8,551 bases of DNA. It comes from Candidatus Melainabacteria bacterium (GTDB lineage: Bacteria; Actinomycetota; Actinomycetes; Mycobacteriales; Pseudonocardiaceae). A program made the translations under genes and the position numbers. Below, piece by piece: positions 5,894 through 8,551 of this stretch. The stretch lies in contig CAJCJE010000034.1 in assembly GCA_903970565.1 (NCBI GenBank), positions 1 to 8,551 of the forward strand, written 5' to 3'. The notes under the pieces are model-generated. The model saw only the letters and a list, made by a program, of their open reading frames with translations. It ran no database searches and had not been told where the DNA came from. How positions within the stretch are numbered: the first letter of the stretch is position 1; each line of letters opens with the position of its first letter.

Positions 5894-8272
5894 GTGGTGA
5901 CCGCGTCGACGGATCCTCTTGGGCAGTCCGATATGGACGCCGCGGACGACAGTGCCCAGTTGGCCCGGCTGGCGGCGACCGTGGCCAGGTTGCAGAGGGA
6001 TCTGCTGGGCGCGCAGGTCAGCGCCGACGGCAGGGCACTGATCGAACTGGCCAAGGGCGTGCTGGTGGAACGCCTGCACTGCGGGCCGACCCAGGCCGCC
6101 CGGCAGCTGGCGGCGCTGGCGCAGCGGTCCGGGCGCACCGAACTGGAATTCGCCGCCGACATCGTCAACCACGCCGCGCAGGACCGGATCACCGAGGCCA
6201 CCTACGACATCGACGAGGCGGCCCCGCAGGTGGCCGCGCTGCGATTGCGCACGGCCGAGAGCGGGATGCTGACCGCAGGTGACTCGCAGGCCGTCGCGGA
6301 ATCCCTGCTGGCGCACGCGCTGAGGCCGCTGGGCGCGGTGGCCGTGGCCATCTGGGCGGCCGGGTCGGACTCCTCGCTGACGCTGGCCGGGTTCGCCGGT
6401 TTCAGTCCGGCGGAGGCGCGGCGCTGGCACTACGTGCCGCCGGGGGTGGCGACGACGGCGCGGCGCGCGCTGACCGACCGGAGCACGGTCTGGTTCGAGA
6501 CGGTGGCCGCGACGGCGCCGAGCGACCCGGCCGGCATCGGCAACCGGGAGGTCTCCGGCGGTGGCCGGGTCGCCGTGCCGGCCACCGCCGGTGGCCGCAT
6601 CCTCGGCGTGCTGGAGATCTGCTGGCCCGCCGCGCTGCCCCCGCAGCCGACGCCGATCCAGCGGCAGGTCGAGGCACTGGCCGACCTGTGCGCGCACACC
6701 CTGGAGAGCAGACCGATCGAGCTGCCCGGTCTCGGCGCCGACGCCCAGCGCAGCCGGCCGGACGTGGCCGAACTGGTCGATCTGGCCGACAGCCTGCTGG
6801 ATTCCGCCCTGGTGCTGCGACCGCAACTGGATGAACGCGGTCAGCTCGGCGACTTCCGGATTCAACACGCCAACAGCGCGTTCGTTGATCCGGCCGGCCG
6901 GCCGCGCAGCGCGATCACCGGCGGCCTGCTGCTGGAGGCGTATCCGCTCAGCGCCGAAGCACACGGCCTGTTCGCGAAGGTGACCGAGGTCTATGCGACC
7001 GGCAAGCCGTTTCGGGCCGAGCAGAGCGTGTTGACCGTGCTGGTCGGCGACGTCCCGGTGACGGTGACGGTCGGGCTGAGCATCAGCCGGCACAGCTACG
7101 GCGTGCTGCTGGTGTTGCGGGTGCCGGACGAGGCGAGCCGGTTCGCCGGCCTGCTGCACCATGCCCAGCGGCTCGGCCGGATCGGTGGTTTCGAGGAGAA
7201 CGCGCTCACCGGGGAGATCAGCTGGAGCAGCCAGCTCTACGCGCTCTACGGGTTGGCGACCAGCGAGCCGCCGATTCCGTTGCAGCAGCTGGCCAGTTAC
7301 GCGCATCCGGACGACGCGGACGCGATCGGCCGGTTCCTGCGCACCCTGCTGCACCATCGCCGGCCGGCGTCGACGGTGTTCCGGCTGCGCCAGTCCGACG
7401 ACGTGTCCCGGCACAGCCGGCTCATCGCCGAACCGGTGCTGGACGCCGACAACCGCCTGCTGGCGATTCGGGGCGCGTACCAGGACGTGTCCGCGCAGCA
7501 CTGGACCGAGGTGGCGCTGGCCGCGACCCGCGACCGGCTGGCGCACAGCGAACAGGAGGCGGCCGAGGGCAACCGGCTCGCCCTGCGGCTACAGCGCGCG
7601 ATCATGCCCTCGGCGCAGGACTCCATCGACAAGCACGGGCTGCGGATCGCGGTGCGCTACCGTCCGGCGGAAAGTGATCACCTGGTCGGCGGTGACTGGT
7701 ACGACGCGGTCGAGCTGCCCTCCGGGCAGATCCTGCTGTCCGTCGGGGACATCGCCGGGCACGGTATCGAGGCGGCCACCGGCATGGTCGCGCTGCGCAA
7801 CGCCCTGCGCGGCCTGGCCACCACCGAGGCCGGACCGGCCCAGCTGCTGCGCTGGCTGAACCTGGTCGCGCACAACCTCGCCGACAAGGTGGTCGCGACC
7901 GCGCTGTGCGGGCTCTACGACCCGAGGACCGGCCTGCTGCGCTGGGCCCGCGCCGGACACCTGCCACCGGTGCTGATCCGGGGCCGGCACGCCACCTCGC
8001 TGCCGATGATCCGGGGCATCCTGCTCGGCGCGATCAGCGAGGCCGAGTACGCCGAGGGCGAGGTCGCGCTGGAACCGGGCGACACGCTGCTGATGTACAC
8101 CGACGGGCTGATCGAGCGCAAGGACCGGGCACTGGACGACTCCGTCGACGACCTGCTCAGCACCGCGGAGTATCCGGCGGCGACGCTGGAACAGCGACTG
8201 GATCACCTGTTGACGCACAGCAACGCCGACACCGACGACGACACCTGCCTGGTCGGCATCCAGCTGTACTAG
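5894..8272 (+). CDS. ANTAR-GAF-PAS-PAS-SpoIIE/RsbU-type PP2C serine phosphatase
   Basis: A 792-residue soluble protein, read from GTG 5894 to TAG 8270-8272. Domains in order: a short helix (~20-40); an ANTAR domain (~44-97) with the characteristic AKGVLVERLHCGPTQAARQL run; GAF (~120-275); a weak PAS (~295-415); a clear PAS_3-type PAS (~428-540) with EISWSSQLYALYGL, HPDDADAI and a GAYQDVSA end; a linker helix (~540-570); and a SpoIIE/RsbU PP2C domain (~566-792). The metal-binding acidic motifs are all present: GGDWYD (Asp601), GDIAGHG (Asp619), YTDGL (Asp737) and TDDDTCLVG (Asp781-783), so it should be active. Relatives dephosphorylate phosphoserine STAS anti-anti-sigma factors and so release SigB/SigF-type sigma factors. 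ANTAR domains normally bind paired hairpins in RNA; finding one on a phosphatase is unusual. There is no RsbW-like kinase domain and no receiver. Lying 56 nt after the hybrid kinase, it is probably co-expressed. Its STAS target is not in the window. Confidence 0.92.
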   Translation: MVTASTDPLGQSDMDAADDSAQLARLAATVARLQRDLLGAQVSADGRALIELAKGVLVERLHCGPTQAARQLAALAQRSGRTELEFAADIVNHAAQDRITEATYDIDEAAPQVAALRLRTAESGMLTAGDSQAVAESLLAHALRPLGAVAVAIWAAGSDSSLTLAGFAGFSPAEARRWHYVPPGVATTARRALTDRSTVWFETVAATAPSDPAGIGNREVSGGGRVAVPATAGGRILGVLEICWPAALPPQPTPIQRQVEALADLCAHTLESRPIELPGLGADAQRSRPDVAELVDLADSLLDSALVLRPQLDERGQLGDFRIQHANSAFVDPAGRPRSAITGGLLLEAYPLSAEAHGLFAKVTEVYATGKPFRAEQSVLTVLVGDVPVTVTVGLSISRHSYGVLLVLRVPDEASRFAGLLHHAQRLGRIGGFEENALTGEISWSSQLYALYGLATSEPPIPLQQLASYAHPDDADAIGRFLRTLLHHRRPASTVFRLRQSDDVSRHSRLIAEPVLDADNRLLAIRGAYQDVSAQHWTEVALAATRDRLAHSEQEAAEGNRLALRLQRAIMPSAQDSIDKHGLRIAVRYRPAESDHLVGGDWYDAVELPSGQILLSVGDIAGHGIEAATGMVALRNALRGLATTEAGPAQLLRWLNLVAHNLADKVVATALCGLYDPRTGLLRWARAGHLPPVLIRGRHATSLPMIRGILLGAISEAEYAEGEVALEPGDTLLMYTDGLIERKDRALDDSVDDLLSTAEYPAATLEQRLDHLLTHSNADTDDDTCLVGIQLY

Positions 8273-8276
8273 GATT

Positions 8277-8299
8277 GTCCACTGTGGACTTTCCAGTGG
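8277..8299. terminator. Inverted repeats between convergent genes, possible weak bidirectional terminator
   Basis: The short gap between the phosphatase stop and the stop of the opposite-strand gene holds two overlapping inverted repeats: GTCCA (8277-8281) with TGGAC (8285-8289), and CCACTG (8279-8284) with CAGTGG (8294-8299). Only one can form at a time. There is no strong T-tract, only TTT at 8290-8292. Location between convergent genes suits a shared terminator, but the stems are short. Confidence 0.3.
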
Positions 8300-8551
8300 T
8301 CAGCAGGCCAGATAGTCGGTGGCACTGGCGGGCAACGGGGCGAGGTCGATGATGTCGCCGCCGCACCGCTGGATGCCCAGCCGCAGCCGGGCGAGGTCCG
8401 TGCGGCCCTGCGCCGGGCGGGCGCCGGCCACCAGCAACAGCGGAAGTTGCAGGCTGGCGACGGAAAGCCGGTGCCAGAGCAGGATGGTCGCCTCGTCGGC
8501 CCGGTGCAGGTCGTCCACCACGAGCAGCATCGGCGAACTCGCGCAACGCTG
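8300..8551 (-). CDS. AAA/LAL-type (LuxR-family regulator) ATPase fragment, partial and apparently truncated
   Basis: The minus-strand frame is open from the right edge to TGA at 8302-8300, giving 83 residues. MLLVVDDLHRADEAT is a Walker B motif as in the AAA_16/NACHT-like ATPase of large LuxR (LAL) regulators, followed by the usual LWHRLSVASLQLPLLLVAGARP strand and a DLAPLPASATDYLAC segment. Walker A and the start would lie beyond the right edge. In relatives this point is followed by several hundred residues (GNPLYL-type region, TPR-like helices and a LuxR helix-turn-helix). Here the frame stops, and the DNA beyond is the end of the phosphatase gene, so the missing part cannot be recovered by a frameshift within the window. 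It is either a C-terminally truncated remnant or a short stand-alone ATPase. An ATG at 8530 is internal to the domain and unlikely to be a start. Confidence 0.65.
   Translation of the reverse strand, partial: QRCASSPMLLVVDDLHRADEATILLWHRLSVASLQLPLLLVAGARPAQGRTDLARLRLGIQRCGGDIIDLAPLPASATDYLAC

Noticed and set aside
5862..5900. 12-codon ORF (MLDSPDGREFTW) overlapping the phosphatase start as GTGA
   Set aside because: The overlap resembles translational coupling, but no Shine-Dalgarno precedes ATG 5862, and a good site directly serves GTG 5894. A chance frame is more likely.
5771..7546. 591-codon minus-strand frame opposite the phosphatase
   Set aside because: Low-complexity Arg/Gln/Gly-rich translation that mirrors the well-supported plus-strand domains; no ribosome site or family resemblance.

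Overview
This is high-GC DNA with a strong G/C bias at third codon positions, Shine-Dalgarno sites of the GGAG/GAGG type and a GTG start. Together with the protein families present, this points to an actinomycete, perhaps a Streptomyces- or Pseudonocardiales-type soil organism; the genus is a guess. No tRNA, rRNA, CRISPR array, insertion sequence or phage gene is visible.

Layout, left to right. (1) Positions 1-444, plus strand: C-terminal part of a YeiH-type putative sulfate exporter. (2) 463-936, minus strand: a complete MarR-family repressor, convergent with the exporter and 18 nt from it. (3) 937-1484: a 548-nt gap between the divergent marR and kinase genes. It holds a palindrome suited to a MarR operator, two small GC-rich hairpins and a candidate SigB/SigF-type stress promoter (GGTTT-N17-GGGTAG) about 60 nt before the kinase start. 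(4) 1485-5837, plus strand: a 1450-residue soluble hybrid histidine kinase with seven canonical HAMP units alternating with six divergent ones, then GAF, coiled coil, HisKA, HATPase, a degenerate receiver and a canonical receiver. (5) 5894-8272, plus strand: a 792-residue ANTAR-GAF-PAS-PAS-SpoIIE/RsbU-type PP2C phosphatase, probably co-transcribed with the kinase. (6) 8300-8551, minus strand: the end of an AAA/LAL-type regulator ATPase that stops soon after Walker B, so it looks truncated, and that is convergent with the phosphatase.

The core of the window is the kinase-phosphatase pair. Both proteins lack signal peptides and membrane segments and carry cytoplasmic sensor domains (poly-HAMP, GAF, PAS). 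The phosphatase belongs to the class that dephosphorylates STAS anti-anti-sigma factors in partner-switching control of SigB/SigF-type sigma factors, and the promoter-like site before the kinase resembles the promoter class such sigma factors read. The pairing recalls the osaA/osaC osmotic-stress locus of Streptomyces coelicolor (recalled from the literature, not checked by alignment). No sigma factor, anti-sigma kinase or STAS protein is in the window, so the loop is inferred.

The features most worth a second look are the ANTAR RNA-binding domain fused to a PP2C phosphatase, the 13-unit HAMP array encoded by an exact 276-bp period, the first receiver with Glu at the phospho-acceptor position, the candidate stress promoter, and the truncated regulator at the right edge.
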